NCBI RefSeq assembly: GCF_900129875.1
Contig: NZ_FQXC01000001.1
Coordinates: forward strand, 310,001-374,000
DNA: 64,000 nucleotides
Direction: 5' to 3'
DNA from: Marivita hallyeonensis
GTDB lineage: Bacteria; Pseudomonadota; Alphaproteobacteria; Rhodobacterales; Rhodobacteraceae
The notes below the pieces were generated by a model, which saw only the letters and a list, made by a program, of their open reading frames with translations, was not told the origin of the DNA and searched no databases. Numbering within the stretch: the first letter of the stretch is position 1; the number at the start of each line of letters is the position of its first letter. Of the stretch, positions 54,049 through 63,568 are shown in pieces. The position numbers and the translations under genes were made by a program.

Positions 54049-55586
54049 ATGACTATGGCATCAACCCGCTTGAAGACACGGAAAGTGAAGCTGCGGTTGC
54101 TTATGCGGACGAGCGCCGGAACAACATTCGGACCTTTGTGCGTACTAGCCCGGACTACTACATCCGGAATTTCGAAAAGATCGGAGCATCGTCCCGTTTC
54201 ACACCAACCTTCAACGTGATGGCGGGGCTGTTTGGGCCGATCTGGTTCGGTGCGCGAGGGCTTTGGTCTTGGGCCCTGCCGTTCCTGATCCTTGAAGCGC
54301 TTGCATTTGTGCAGATTGCGCGAGGGTTGTTCGGGGATCTGGCTGCTGAGGCGATGGAGCGTATAGCGTCTATTGAAGGAACGCTGGACTTGCGCCGTCA
54401 GCAATTGGCAGCGGCGATCGAGAACAATTCTGATCGGGTAGATGCTTTTCGACGCACCGTCGACTCCCTTGAAGCCAATATCGACGGCATTCGCGCTGAA
54501 GCGGAGGCGCTGGCGTCGCAGGGCCCGTGGATCGTATTGGGCGGGGTGGTGCTGCTCATCGTTGTGAAGTTGGTCCAGGCAACCACGGCCAACTGGGCGC
54601 TGGAAACGCGGTTTTCGGAATGGCTGTCGGACCGTACGATCCGATCAGGACTTCCCACGGCTGAAATTGTATTCAGCGCGGTCTTCATGGTGCTGATCGT
54701 CTGCACCGCGATGCTGCACTACAGCTTTCCAGGGCGTTTCTCGCTACTGAGTGCTTTTCCTACCGACCCCGATATCCGGCTCACGAGTATTACATGGGTC
54801 GAAGATTTCATCGCCTGGTGTGTGCGCAACAGCGAAGCGTTCTTCGACGTATTGACCTTCGGCATCCGAAGCCTTCTGGACGCGTTGGAAGTGATCCTCG
54901 TTCAAACTCCGTGGATCGTGATCGCCAGTCTCATCATTCTTCTGACTTGGCTGACCGCGGGCGTCCGCACCGCCATCTATTCGGGCGCATTCCTCGCCTA
55001 TATGGGCCTTCTGGGGTTCTGGGAAGCCGCCATGACGACCTTGGCGCTGCTCGGAACAGCGGCGTGTCTTTCGATCCTGATTGGTATTCCCCTTGGCATG
55101 TTTGCGGCCAGACGGCCCCGGTTCTACGCTTTTATCCAGCCGATCATGGACTTCATGCAGACAATGCCGGCGTTTGTCTTCATGGTTCCGGTTATTGCGT
55201 TTTTCGGTGTCGGCAAACCGGCCGCGGTGGTTGTTACGATGATCTTTGGCGGTACGCCGGTGGTGCGCTTAACTGTACTGGGTCTACGCGGCGTGCCGGA
55301 AAGCGTGCGGGAGGCGGCCATCAGTTTCGGTGCCAACAAATGGTACCTTCTGACAAAGGTCGACCTACCTCTTGCCAGCCCATCAATCCGCGCGGGGGTC
55401 AATCAAACGATTATGCTGTCCTTGGCAATGGTTGTGGTGGCCTCGCTTATCGGTGCCAAGGGTCTGGGCGAGGATGTGCTCGAAGCGCTGCAATACGCGA
55501 ATGTAGGTCAAGGGATTCTTGCGGGGTTCTCAATTCTGTTTTGCGCCATGATCCTAGACCGTATCGTGCAGGGCGCTCGCAAATGA
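54045..55586 (+). CDS. Betaine-type ABC transporter permease with long N-terminal extension
   Basis: 513 residues. The last about 200 are a ProW-type permease domain (TLALLGTAACLSILIGIPLG; EAA-like loop GVPESVREAAISFGANKW). The first about 300 residues are unusual: a polar start, hydrophobic helices with FGPIWFGARGLWSW, a coiled coil (about 105-155) and further helices. It overlaps the hydrolase gene (ATGA). Confidence 0.9.
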   Translation: MNDYGINPLEDTESEAAVAYADERRNNIRTFVRTSPDYYIRNFEKIGASSRFTPTFNVMAGLFGPIWFGARGLWSWALPFLILEALAFVQIARGLFGDLAAEAMERIASIEGTLDLRRQQLAAAIENNSDRVDAFRRTVDSLEANIDGIRAEAEALASQGPWIVLGGVVLLIVVKLVQATTANWALETRFSEWLSDRTIRSGLPTAEIVFSAVFMVLIVCTAMLHYSFPGRFSLLSAFPTDPDIRLTSITWVEDFIAWCVRNSEAFFDVLTFGIRSLLDALEVILVQTPWIVIASLIILLTWLTAGVRTAIYSGAFLAYMGLLGFWEAAMTTLALLGTAACLSILIGIPLGMFAARRPRFYAFIQPIMDFMQTMPAFVFMVPVIAFFGVGKPAAVVVTMIFGGTPVVRLTVLGLRGVPESVREAAISFGANKWYLLTKVDLPLASPSIRAGVNQTIMLSLAMVVVASLIGAKGLGEDVLEALQYANVGQGILAGFSILFCAMILDRIVQGARK

Positions 55587-56317
55587 CACCTTTGGTGCTG
55601 GTTCACGGTTTCATGGGTGGCAGTCGGCAATGGAAGGGACAGAAGACGGCTTTCGAGCATGCTTTCGACGTCGTCGCGGTAGATCTTCCAGGATTTGGTC
55701 AGAATGCTGATGTCAGCGCGCCGGAGCGTATTCGCGACTATGCAAATTGGGTTTTGGACCATCTTGATGCCACCGGCGCCGATCGCTTTCATCTCTTGGG
55801 ACATTCGATGGGCGGCATGATCGCTCAGGAGATTGCAACAGTAGCCCCAGAGCGCGTTGACCGGCTGGTGCTCTATGGTACCGGCGCGGCAGGCGTTTTG
55901 CCCGGCCGGTTTGAACCGATCCAGACGTCAAAAAGCAGGGCACACTCAGATGGTCCGAAGAAAACTGCCAGACGGATCGCGGCAACTTGGTTCCTAGAGG
56001 GCGAAACCGCGCCAGCCTACGAAGACTGCGCTGCGATAGCAGAGCGTAGCAGCCTTCAAGCTATCTTCGCTGGGCTGGACGCTATGGAATCTTGGTGTGG
56101 CATCTCTGAATTGCCCCGGATTCGGGCGAATACACTTGTGATCTGGGGCGACCGCGACCGAACATACGGATGGAACCAGATAGAACGACTGTGGACATCG
56201 ATAGATCGCACCAGTCTAGCCGTCATTCCGAATTGTGCACATGCCGCCCATCTGGAGAAGCCCGCAATCTTTAATCAAATTTTGGGCGACTTTTTGGAGA
56301 CTGATTTCGCCGCGTGA
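55583..56317 (+). CDS. Alpha/beta hydrolase
   Basis: 244 residues of the alpha/beta-hydrolase fold: oxyanion-hole HGFMGG near residue 9, nucleophile Ser75 in GHSMGG, acid in WGDRD, and His in NCAHAAHLE near the end. It is translationally coupled to the permease, so the ester, amide or lactone it cleaves probably derives from the imported compound. Confidence 0.85.
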   Translation: MTPLVLVHGFMGGSRQWKGQKTAFEHAFDVVAVDLPGFGQNADVSAPERIRDYANWVLDHLDATGADRFHLLGHSMGGMIAQEIATVAPERVDRLVLYGTGAAGVLPGRFEPIQTSKSRAHSDGPKKTARRIAATWFLEGETAPAYEDCAAIAERSSLQAIFAGLDAMESWCGISELPRIRANTLVIWGDRDRTYGWNQIERLWTSIDRTSLAVIPNCAHAAHLEKPAIFNQILGDFLETDFAA

Positions 56318-56474
56318 TCGCCTTTCGGGTTTCGCAGCCAGCGAAAGCACATGGGATTGAATATCTGCCTTTGTCGGCACTGCACTGAAATTCTTCAATC
56401 TTCCTGCTTTGCAGCACTCGGCGTTCAGGGCATGCTGAGATAAGGTGCACAGCACATTTGGAAAGGGTGTGTCT

Positions 56475-57902
56475 ATGGCTTCCAACGTCGATCTGGTCAT
56501 TCACGACGGTCGCGTGGTGACACCTCAAGGGATCGTGGAAAGCGACCTGGCGGTGGATCACGGGCGTATTGTTGCGATAGGACCGGCGGGCGGTGCAACC
56601 AAACACATATCGGCCGAAGGAAAATGGGTCATGCCGGGCGGTGTCGATCCGCATGCTCATATTGAGCAGATGTCCGGCATGGGACAGTGGAATGCAGACA
56701 CCTTCGAAACTGCCACGAAATCTGCTGCGATGGGCGGGACGACAAGTGTCATATCGTTTGCGGCGCAAGCGAAGGGGCAGCGGCTTTCCGATACTGTTTC
56801 GGATTACGCCGTTCGCGCCAAAAGGGGGGCGATGATTGATTACGCCTTTCACATCACTTTGACCGATACGGAGGTGAAGGGCTTCGCCGAAGATCTTGCG
56901 ACACTCATCGACGGTGGCCACCGATCCTTAAAGGTTTTCACGACGTACAACATCCAACTCAACGACGCCCAGCTTCTTAACATTTTTCGTCATGCGAGAG
57001 ACGACGGAGCTTTGGTTTGTGTACATGCCGAAAACGATGCGATCATTGCGCAAGCCAAGAAAGCTTTGATTGAAGCAGGACATGTTAAGCCTCTTGATCA
57101 CGCGAAATCGCGACCGCGGGTGGCTGAGATCGAAGCGGTAGAGCGTATCTGTCGCTTCGCAGAATACCTCGACCAGCCCGTGATGCTGTTTCACATCTCT
57201 ACAAAGGAAGGCGCCGACGCGATTAGGGCTGCGCGGGCTCGCGGTGCGCCAGTGTGGGCGGAGACCTGTCCACATTACCTTTTCATGACAGAGGACATTC
57301 TGGACAAACCTGGGCTCGAAGGGGCCAAGTGGATGTGCTCTCCGCCGCAGCGCACCGCCGATGATCAACAGGCCTTGTGGGATGCGTTGCTTGAAGGCAC
57401 GTTAAGCCTCGTCTCTTCTGACCATGCTCCCTACAGGTTCGACGAAACGGGCAAATTATCTGCAGGACCTAATCCTGGTTTCCATCAGATTGCCAATGGT
57501 TTGCCGGGGTTGGAAACGCGATTGCCGCTCATGTTCGATGCGATGGTCACCCAAGGCAGAGGCGGACCGGTAGCCTTTGCTGAATTGACGGCCCACGCAC
57601 CCGCGCGGATCTACGGGCTTCTTCACAAAGGTAGGATCGCCGAAGGCATGGACGCCGATATCGTGATCTGGGATCCAGACAAATCGGTGATCTATGGCGG
57701 CAACGATTTGCACGACAACGTCGGATACAATCCATGGGAGGGAAGGACTGTAACCGGCTGGCCTGAATATGTGTTCCTTCGCGGGCAAATGCTTGTGAAA
57801 AACGGCAGGTTTTTTGGCGCGCCAGGTAACGGACAGTGGATTGATCGGCCCGAACTTGCAACGCACCCTAGACAGCACGCGATGGGGTTGTCGACGCAAT
57901 GA
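56475..57902 (+). CDS. Dihydropyrimidinase/hydantoinase-like amidohydrolase
   Basis: 475 residues of the cyclic-amidohydrolase family. Metal ligands are visible: H60 and H62 in DPHAH, the carboxylated-Lys candidate K153 in SLKVFTTY, H184 in VHAEN, H240 in LFHIST, and D316 in SSDHAPY. It should open a five- or six-membered cyclic amide. ATG 56475 is preferred because 56445 lacks a ribosome site. It overlaps the VOC gene by 4 bases. Confidence 0.9.
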   Translation: MASNVDLVIHDGRVVTPQGIVESDLAVDHGRIVAIGPAGGATKHISAEGKWVMPGGVDPHAHIEQMSGMGQWNADTFETATKSAAMGGTTSVISFAAQAKGQRLSDTVSDYAVRAKRGAMIDYAFHITLTDTEVKGFAEDLATLIDGGHRSLKVFTTYNIQLNDAQLLNIFRHARDDGALVCVHAENDAIIAQAKKALIEAGHVKPLDHAKSRPRVAEIEAVERICRFAEYLDQPVMLFHISTKEGADAIRAARARGAPVWAETCPHYLFMTEDILDKPGLEGAKWMCSPPQRTADDQQALWDALLEGTLSLVSSDHAPYRFDETGKLSAGPNPGFHQIANGLPGLETRLPLMFDAMVTQGRGGPVAFAELTAHAPARIYGLLHKGRIAEGMDADIVIWDPDKSVIYGGNDLHDNVGYNPWEGRTVTGWPEYVFLRGQMLVKNGRFFGAPGNGQWIDRPELATHPRQHAMGLSTQ

Positions 57903-58288
57903 AGCGACCGGAATCCGCGAATGAACTGACCGTCACGTTTTTCTACTACCGTGATCTGCCCAAAGCGATGCGGTTCTATGAGGATGTGCTTGGCCTCACG
58001 TTAGCCATTGATCAAGGGTGGACCAAAATCTATCGAATTTGCCTTGGCGGGCATGTCGGGCTGGTGGACGAAACGAAAGGCATGAACAAATGGACGGCGG
58101 ATAAACCCGTTCAATTGTGCATCAGGGTTTCGAACGTGGACGACTGGTATGCCTATGCTCAAGCCAGAAAGCTCAAGAATTTGTCAGAGCTTTTTGCAAA
58201 TGACGAAATCGGCATTCGCGCCTTTGTATTCAACGATCCCGAAGGTTACCAGATCGAGATCCAATCCGCGATACGGCCCGGCACATGA
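57899..58288 (+). CDS. VOC-family protein
   Basis: 129 residues of the vicinal-oxygen-chelate fold (FFYYRDLPKAMRFYEDVLGL at the N-terminus, VFNDPEGYQIEIQSA at the end with a Glu metal ligand). It could be a lyase, isomerase or glyoxalase acting in this pathway. It overlaps both neighbours by 4 bases. Confidence 0.8.
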   Translation: MKRPESANELTVTFFYYRDLPKAMRFYEDVLGLTLAIDQGWTKIYRICLGGHVGLVDETKGMNKWTADKPVQLCIRVSNVDDWYAYAQARKLKNLSELFANDEIGIRAFVFNDPEGYQIEIQSAIRPGT

Positions 58289-58965
58289 AATCGCTGATCG
58301 TCATCAATCCGAATTCTTCGGAAGATGTCACGCGTGGTATTGACGCTGCAATCGACCCACTCCGCAAACTTGGCCTCCCGATCCGATGTCTGACGCTGAA
58401 GGAGGGCCCAAAAGGTATCGAAAGCCAACTTCAGGCAGACCTGATCATCGCACCAATGCTGGCCTTGGCGGCGGCGCAAGCGGATGCGGCGGGATACGTG
58501 ATTGCCTGCTTCGGCGATCCGGGATTGCATGCCTTGCGCGATCAAACATGGCTTCCCGTCGTAGGCATTCAGGAAGCTTCGGTCATGACCGCCCTCACGC
58601 TCGGCCAACGCTTTGGAGTCATTGCGATATTGTCGCGGTCCATTCCGCGCCATTTGCGGGCATTCGGCGCTATGGGTGTCCTCGACCGCATGGCCGGTGA
58701 CAGGGCTATTGAACTGGGAGTTACCGAATTGGCGGACACCGACAAGAGCCTGAATGCCATGATAGAAACCGGAAAACGACTGCGCGACGAAGACGGGGCC
58801 GATGTGCTTATTATGGGCTGTGCGGGTATGGCAAAATACCGCGCGCCACTGCAAAGCGCCGTTGGATTGCCGGTCGTTGAACCGGCGCAGGCCGCAGTGA
58901 GCATGGCACTCGGTCATATATCCCTTGATCTTTCTCACGCTTCACAAAGAGCAGACCATGATTGA
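58285..58965 (+). CDS. Asp/Glu/hydantoin racemase family protein
   Basis: 226 residues starting LIVINPNSS, the family hallmark, with the two catalytic cysteines Cys75 (ACFGDPG) and Cys179 (MGCAGM). Next to a hydantoinase it most likely racemises a substituted hydantoin or the ring-opened amino acid. Its last codons overlap the start of the next gene. Confidence 0.88.
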   Translation: MKSLIVINPNSSEDVTRGIDAAIDPLRKLGLPIRCLTLKEGPKGIESQLQADLIIAPMLALAAAQADAAGYVIACFGDPGLHALRDQTWLPVVGIQEASVMTALTLGQRFGVIAILSRSIPRHLRAFGAMGVLDRMAGDRAIELGVTELADTDKSLNAMIETGKRLRDEDGADVLIMGCAGMAKYRAPLQSAVGLPVVEPAQAAVSMALGHISLDLSHASQRADHD

Positions 58966-59932
58966 TGAAACGACAAAAGGCGTGTTCACGATCGCCGTCA
59001 CGCCGTTCCTCCCTGATGGCACACTGGATTTGGCCAGTCTCGACAGGATGGTCGATGCCTATATCGCGAGGGGCGCTTCTGGCCTGACAATTCTCGGAAT
59101 GATGGGGGAGGCGGGCAAGCTGTCTTCGTCGGAGTCGGTCGAGGTCATTCGGCGTGTTATCTCCAGATCAACCGTTCCGGTCATCGTGGGCGTGTCTGCC
59201 CCCGGTTTCGCGACTATGGCGGCCATGAGCACCGAAGCAATGGACGTGGGAGCAAGCGGGGTCATGGTGGCACCGCCGATGGGCTTGAAAACCGACGCAC
59301 AGATTGTCAGCTATTTTCACAACGCCGCAGATTGCTTGGGGGAAACACCTTTCGTTTTGCAAGACTTTCCACTTGCGACGGGAGTCCAAATATCGCCTTC
59401 GGTTATCCTGCAGATTGTCGAGGAGTGTCAGACATGCGTCATGCTCAAACACGAAGACTGGCCGGGCTTGGAGAAGATCACATCCTTGCGCAAAGCTTCA
59501 GAAGACGGTTCGCGACGCATCTCGATTCTGTGCGGTAATGGCGGGATGTATCTGCTCGAGGAAATGATGCGGGGCGCCGACGGCGCGATGACGGGATTTG
59601 GCTATCCGGAGATGATGCGACTGGTCATTGATGCGTACCACGCTGGTGATATCGACCGCGCGCGAGACATTTTCGACGCCTACATGCCAATGATCCGTTA
59701 CGAAGCGCAGCCCGGTATGGGCCTAGCGATCCGAAAACACTCTCTGGCGCGTCAGGGCGTCATTCAACATGCAACTGTGCGAAAACCCTCAACAAGTCTG
59801 TCGGTCCAAGCCATCGCCGAAATTGATGCGCTCGCTCGTCGACAAGAGAAACGTCTCTTGGATCTTGGTGTTCCAAGAGACGTATTCTGGCAAAGCGACG
59901 TTCAACAAGATCTGTCGATGAGCAGAAAATGA
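58958..59932 (+). CDS. Dihydrodipicolinate-synthase-family lyase
   Basis: 324 residues of the DapA/NanA TIM-barrel family. The Schiff-base Lys is in MLKHED near residue 166. The usual YNxP motif is replaced by LQDFPLATG, so the catalytic Tyr is absent, and the GTTGE motif reads MMGEAG. This argues against lysine synthesis and for an aldolase or dehydratase in the catabolic operon. ATG 58958 lies inside the racemase gene end. Confidence 0.85.
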   Translation: MIDETTKGVFTIAVTPFLPDGTLDLASLDRMVDAYIARGASGLTILGMMGEAGKLSSSESVEVIRRVISRSTVPVIVGVSAPGFATMAAMSTEAMDVGASGVMVAPPMGLKTDAQIVSYFHNAADCLGETPFVLQDFPLATGVQISPSVILQIVEECQTCVMLKHEDWPGLEKITSLRKASEDGSRRISILCGNGGMYLLEEMMRGADGAMTGFGYPEMMRLVIDAYHAGDIDRARDIFDAYMPMIRYEAQPGMGLAIRKHSLARQGVIQHATVRKPSTSLSVQAIAEIDALARRQEKRLLDLGVPRDVFWQSDVQQDLSMSRK

Positions 59933-59962
59933 GTCCTTGCTAGAACTTGCAACCGACAGCCT

Positions 59963-62245
59963 CTAATCCGCACCCCGCACGCGGATGGGTGTGTCGGGGT
60001 CGGGACGCAGGAACTTCTGGACGAAGAAGATACCAGTCGCCGCACCGACGCCGATGAGATCGGTAATCAGACCGCCCTCGATCATGAAGAGCGCCGCGAC
60101 GATCAGGGCTAGACGCAAGAACCACACCGTGCGGCCGCCCATGAACCAGCCTTGCACACCGGACGACAACAGGAACACTCCGAAGGTGGCGGTGAGACCG
60201 GCGCGGATGACCTCGAACCACGTGCCCTCCATCAGAATGGCGGAGTTGTAGAAGAACATGAACGGCACGATGAAGGCTGCGATGCCGATCTTGAAGCTTG
60301 CGACGCTGGTCTCCATCGGGTTCGATCCCGAGATCCCCGCAGCGGCGTAACTGGCCAGCGCCACGGGGGGCGTGATGGCCGAAACCACCGCAAAGTAGAA
60401 GACGAAGAAATGCGCGGTGAGCATCGGAATCCCAAGCTGCACCAGACCCGGCGCCACAACCGAAGCCGCCACCGCGTAGGCGGCGGTCGTCGGCATGCCC
60501 ATGCCCAGAAGGATCGCGATGCACATGGCGAAAAAGAGCGCCAGAAGCTGCGAGGCCGCTGCGAGGTCGAGCAACACTGCCGAGAAACGCGCGCCGACGC
60601 CAGTGAGGGAAATGACACCCACGATGATGCCCGCACAGGCGCAGACCGCGATGATCTGGATCGACATCACCCCGGCGAGTTCAAACGCTTTCAGGATGGA
60701 CCGAATGCCCATCCGGTGCGGCGTCAGCCAGGACACGACGGCGGCTGCCACGGTGGCGAGCGTGCCGGCCCGGATCACGGAATAGCCAAGGAACAGCGCG
60801 ACAATCAGGATGAGGATCGGCACAAAGAGATAGGCCTGCCGCGCAAGTGCCGCGAATTTGGGCAACTCGTCTTCACGCATGCCGCGCATGTTCAGCTTGG
60901 CCGCTTCGAAATCGACCATGAAGTAGATCGACACAAAGTAGAGGATCGCCGGGATGATCGCTGCAATGGCGATTTCCTGATACGGAATCCCGGTGATCTC
61001 GGCCATGATGAACGCACCCGCGCCCATGATTGGCGGCATGATCTGACCGCCGGTAGAAGCCGCAGCCTCAACAGCGCCGGCGGTTTTTCTGTGATAGCCA
61101 ACCTTTTTCATCAGCGGGATGGTGAGCGACCCGGTCGCGACCACGTTGCCCGCCGACGTCCCGTTGATCATACCCATCAGACCCGAGGCGAAGATCGCCA
61201 CCTTGGCGGGACCGCCCCGCGCGCGTCCGGCGGCTGCGAAGGCGAAGTTGACGAAGTAGTCGCCGACCTTTGACGCCTGCAGAAAGGCCGCGAAGATGAT
61301 GAAGAGGATGATGTAGGTCGAACTCACCGCTGTCGTTGGTCCGAGGATACCCGCATCGGAGTAGACATGACCAAAGAAGCGCTGCCAGGTGTAGGGGTTT
61401 TGCACCGCCAGAATGCCGGGCAAAAGGTGCGCGGAGAAGGTGTAGACAAGGAACACACCCGTGATGATGACCAGCGCCAGACCCGCCACACGACGGGTCA
61501 GCTCGAGGATCATCGCGGACCCGGCGGTAGCCGCGAACGCGACACCGATTGGCACAAACGGCGTACCAACCGAGTTCCGCGCGGCAGTGCCGTAGATCGC
61601 AACAAGGTAGATCGCCACAACGATCGCACACAGCGCCAACACGATATCGGACGCCGAGAAAAGCTCTCGCCCCCGACGCTCGAACCAGCCGGTCACGATG
61701 GCTCCGAGCGTGGCGATGAGAAGGGGAATGCCGAACCATTGCACTTCGGTTGCGTAGATTTCAGTGCCGGGGAAAGCGGCCCATGTGGTCAGACCGCCCA
61801 TCTCGGGCAAGGTGCCAGAGTTGATCAGGTTCATGAACCCGATCGCGGTGACACCAGATAAAAGTGCAGGAATGGCAAGCAGAAGGGCCGCAATTGATAC
61901 TATGCGCGTGGCTTTCTGCGGTTTGTCGGCTTGGAACGCATGCGCAGAGAACAATAGAAACCCAAGCGCCAATGCACCGGCGATATGTACGATGCGGAAA
62001 TTCCACGTCTCCATCGGAAACTGGGGAAGGAACGGGATCTCGATCCCGGTCCAGTCCGAAATCGACACACCATTCAGCGCAATCATGTGGAACGCGGCAT
62101 ACAGCGTCGAAAGTCCGGCAATGAAGAGATACGCGTTCCCGGCAAAGAGCCGTCGGTTGGACTCGATCGGGTCCTCATCGACACCTTCGGCGAGGACAAC
62201 CTCCTCGACCTGATCCTGTTGTGCGGCGCTGTCCCGATCCGTCAT
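59963..62245 (-). CDS. TRAP transporter fused permease (4TM-12TM)
   Basis: About 760 residues with about 18 helices. DctQ-like and DctM-like parts are fused, the form that works with TAXI binding proteins. Conserved blocks visible: GRARGGPAKVAIFASGLMGMINGTSAGNVVATG and EAAASTGGQIMPPIMGAGAF. ATG 62245 follows GGGGATGGGG. It imports an unknown solute, probably an organic acid, with sodium. Confidence 0.93.
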   Translation of the reverse strand: MTDRDSAAQQDQVEEVVLAEGVDEDPIESNRRLFAGNAYLFIAGLSTLYAAFHMIALNGVSISDWTGIEIPFLPQFPMETWNFRIVHIAGALALGFLLFSAHAFQADKPQKATRIVSIAALLLAIPALLSGVTAIGFMNLINSGTLPEMGGLTTWAAFPGTEIYATEVQWFGIPLLIATLGAIVTGWFERRGRELFSASDIVLALCAIVVAIYLVAIYGTAARNSVGTPFVPIGVAFAATAGSAMILELTRRVAGLALVIITGVFLVYTFSAHLLPGILAVQNPYTWQRFFGHVYSDAGILGPTTAVSSTYIILFIIFAAFLQASKVGDYFVNFAFAAAGRARGGPAKVAIFASGLMGMINGTSAGNVVATGSLTIPLMKKVGYHRKTAGAVEAAASTGGQIMPPIMGAGAFIMAEITGIPYQEIAIAAIIPAILYFVSIYFMVDFEAAKLNMRGMREDELPKFAALARQAYLFVPILILIVALFLGYSVIRAGTLATVAAAVVSWLTPHRMGIRSILKAFELAGVMSIQIIAVCACAGIIVGVISLTGVGARFSAVLLDLAAASQLLALFFAMCIAILLGMGMPTTAAYAVAASVVAPGLVQLGIPMLTAHFFVFYFAVVSAITPPVALASYAAAGISGSNPMETSVASFKIGIAAFIVPFMFFYNSAILMEGTWFEVIRAGLTATFGVFLLSSGVQGWFMGGRTVWFLRLALIVAALFMIEGGLITDLIGVGAATGIFFVQKFLRPDPDTPIRVRGAD

Positions 62246-62299
62246 GTGTTCCCCATCCCCAGTTTTGCGCAGTTGTGCGGGCAAACGCCCAATGTGCGA

Positions 62300-62332
62300 A
62301 AAGCCCGCGCCTCAATAAGAAGCGCGGGCTTT
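62300..62332 (-). terminator. Stem-loop between TAXI and TRAP permease genes
   Basis: AAAGCCCGCGC (62300-62310) and GCGCGGGCTTT (62322-62332) form a perfect 11-bp stem with an 11-base loop. Read on the minus strand it ends in GGGCTTTTCG. It lies in the gap between the binding-protein and permease genes and probably lowers permease expression relative to the binding protein. Confidence 0.7.
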
Positions 62333-62375
62333 CATTGCTACCGAAGAAAGCGCAAATTGCACTCTCTTTTTTGGC

Positions 62376-63371
62376 TTAGCCGCCGTGGATCATGTCCGCA
62401 GGAATGTCGGCACCTGCGTTATCGATGAACCATTGAGCCGCGCCGGGGTGCCACTTCATCACGCCATTCTTGTCCCAGTTCTCGGGCAGCGTGGAGCGTG
62501 CCGCGCGGTGAATGTTCACCATGCGCTCGTTGTCGGACATCACCACGTCAACCACCGCATTCACGAGGCTCTCGGGCAGGTCGCAATTCGCGATGGCGAA
62601 GTTCCACATCGACACAGAGCGCGCCGGCGCTTCCAGCGTGGTGTAGGTGTCTGCCGCGATCTCGAATTGGGACACCGGGAAGGCAGCAAGAATGGTCGCC
62701 TGCTCTTCTTCGGTGAATTCGATGATGTTGACGTCTGTCTGTACTTCAAGCTGCGACACCGCCGGGACCGGAACACCGGCCGCGAAAGCGATCACGTCAA
62801 GGAGACCATCCTGAAGCTGGCCGCCTAGATCGGACCAACCGCCATTGCGGCGCTCGAAATTGACGCCCAGCTCTTCCATCATACGTGGGAAGTAGGTGTC
62901 GGAGGTCGACCCGGCCGGGCCGAAACCGATGCGCGCACCGTCCGGGATATCCGAGATCGACGAGATGCCCGAGGCCGACAAGGCCGTCACCGAGAACGGC
63001 GTCTGGTACATCGGGAACATCGCGCAGGCATTGGTCATCTGAAGGCCGGGTGCGATCGGGTTGGTGCCCTGAAGCGATTCTGCTGCCGGACCCATTGTGG
63101 TCATGCCGAACTGCGCCTCGCCGGTGTGGACGAGCGCCATGTTCTGCATCGGGCCACCGGTGACTTCGCCGCTGCCGGACAGGCCCAGCTCTTCGGCGAC
63201 AAGGTTCGCCCAGCCCGAGCCGTAGGCAAAGTACGTGCCGCCCTGCGACGCCGTGCCGACGGTAAAGCTCTCAGGCCAGCCGGTGCGGTCCACGTGGCCG
63301 TCAGCGTAAACCGCTGTTGTGGTAAAGGCCGCTGCCGCAGCGATTGCGGCGATCTTGGTATATGCGGTCAT
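62376..63371 (-). CDS. TAXI-type TRAP solute-binding protein
   Basis: About 331 residues with a signal peptide (cleavage near VYA-DG). The TAXI signature appears as FTVGTASQGGTYFAYGSGWANLV near residue 40 and GPAGSTSDTYFPRMME. ATG 63371 has a GGAGGATCT site; the frame upstream to 63464 has no support. It is the first gene of the minus-strand TRAP pair. Confidence 0.93.
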   Translation of the reverse strand: MTAYTKIAAIAAAAAFTTTAVYADGHVDRTGWPESFTVGTASQGGTYFAYGSGWANLVAEELGLSGSGEVTGGPMQNMALVHTGEAQFGMTTMGPAAESLQGTNPIAPGLQMTNACAMFPMYQTPFSVTALSASGISSISDIPDGARIGFGPAGSTSDTYFPRMMEELGVNFERRNGGWSDLGGQLQDGLLDVIAFAAGVPVPAVSQLEVQTDVNIIEFTEEEQATILAAFPVSQFEIAADTYTTLEAPARSVSMWNFAIANCDLPESLVNAVVDVVMSDNERMVNIHRAARSTLPENWDKNGVMKWHPGAAQWFIDNAGADIPADMIHGG

Positions 63372-63568
63372 TAAGATAGATCCTCCCATGGATATCTTGG
63401 CTCGAGGGAAACAGCGCAACATCGGCCCCGCCAACGTGCGTTCCTCCCCCCAAGCAGTGTGCACTAAGCTATAGAGCGAATTTGTCGCGCCTCAACCCGA
63501 AAGTTTAAGCCAGCTCTCTGCTTTCAAAATATCGCTCGACGCCTCTTTTCGACCGCTGTCTGAAGTCG

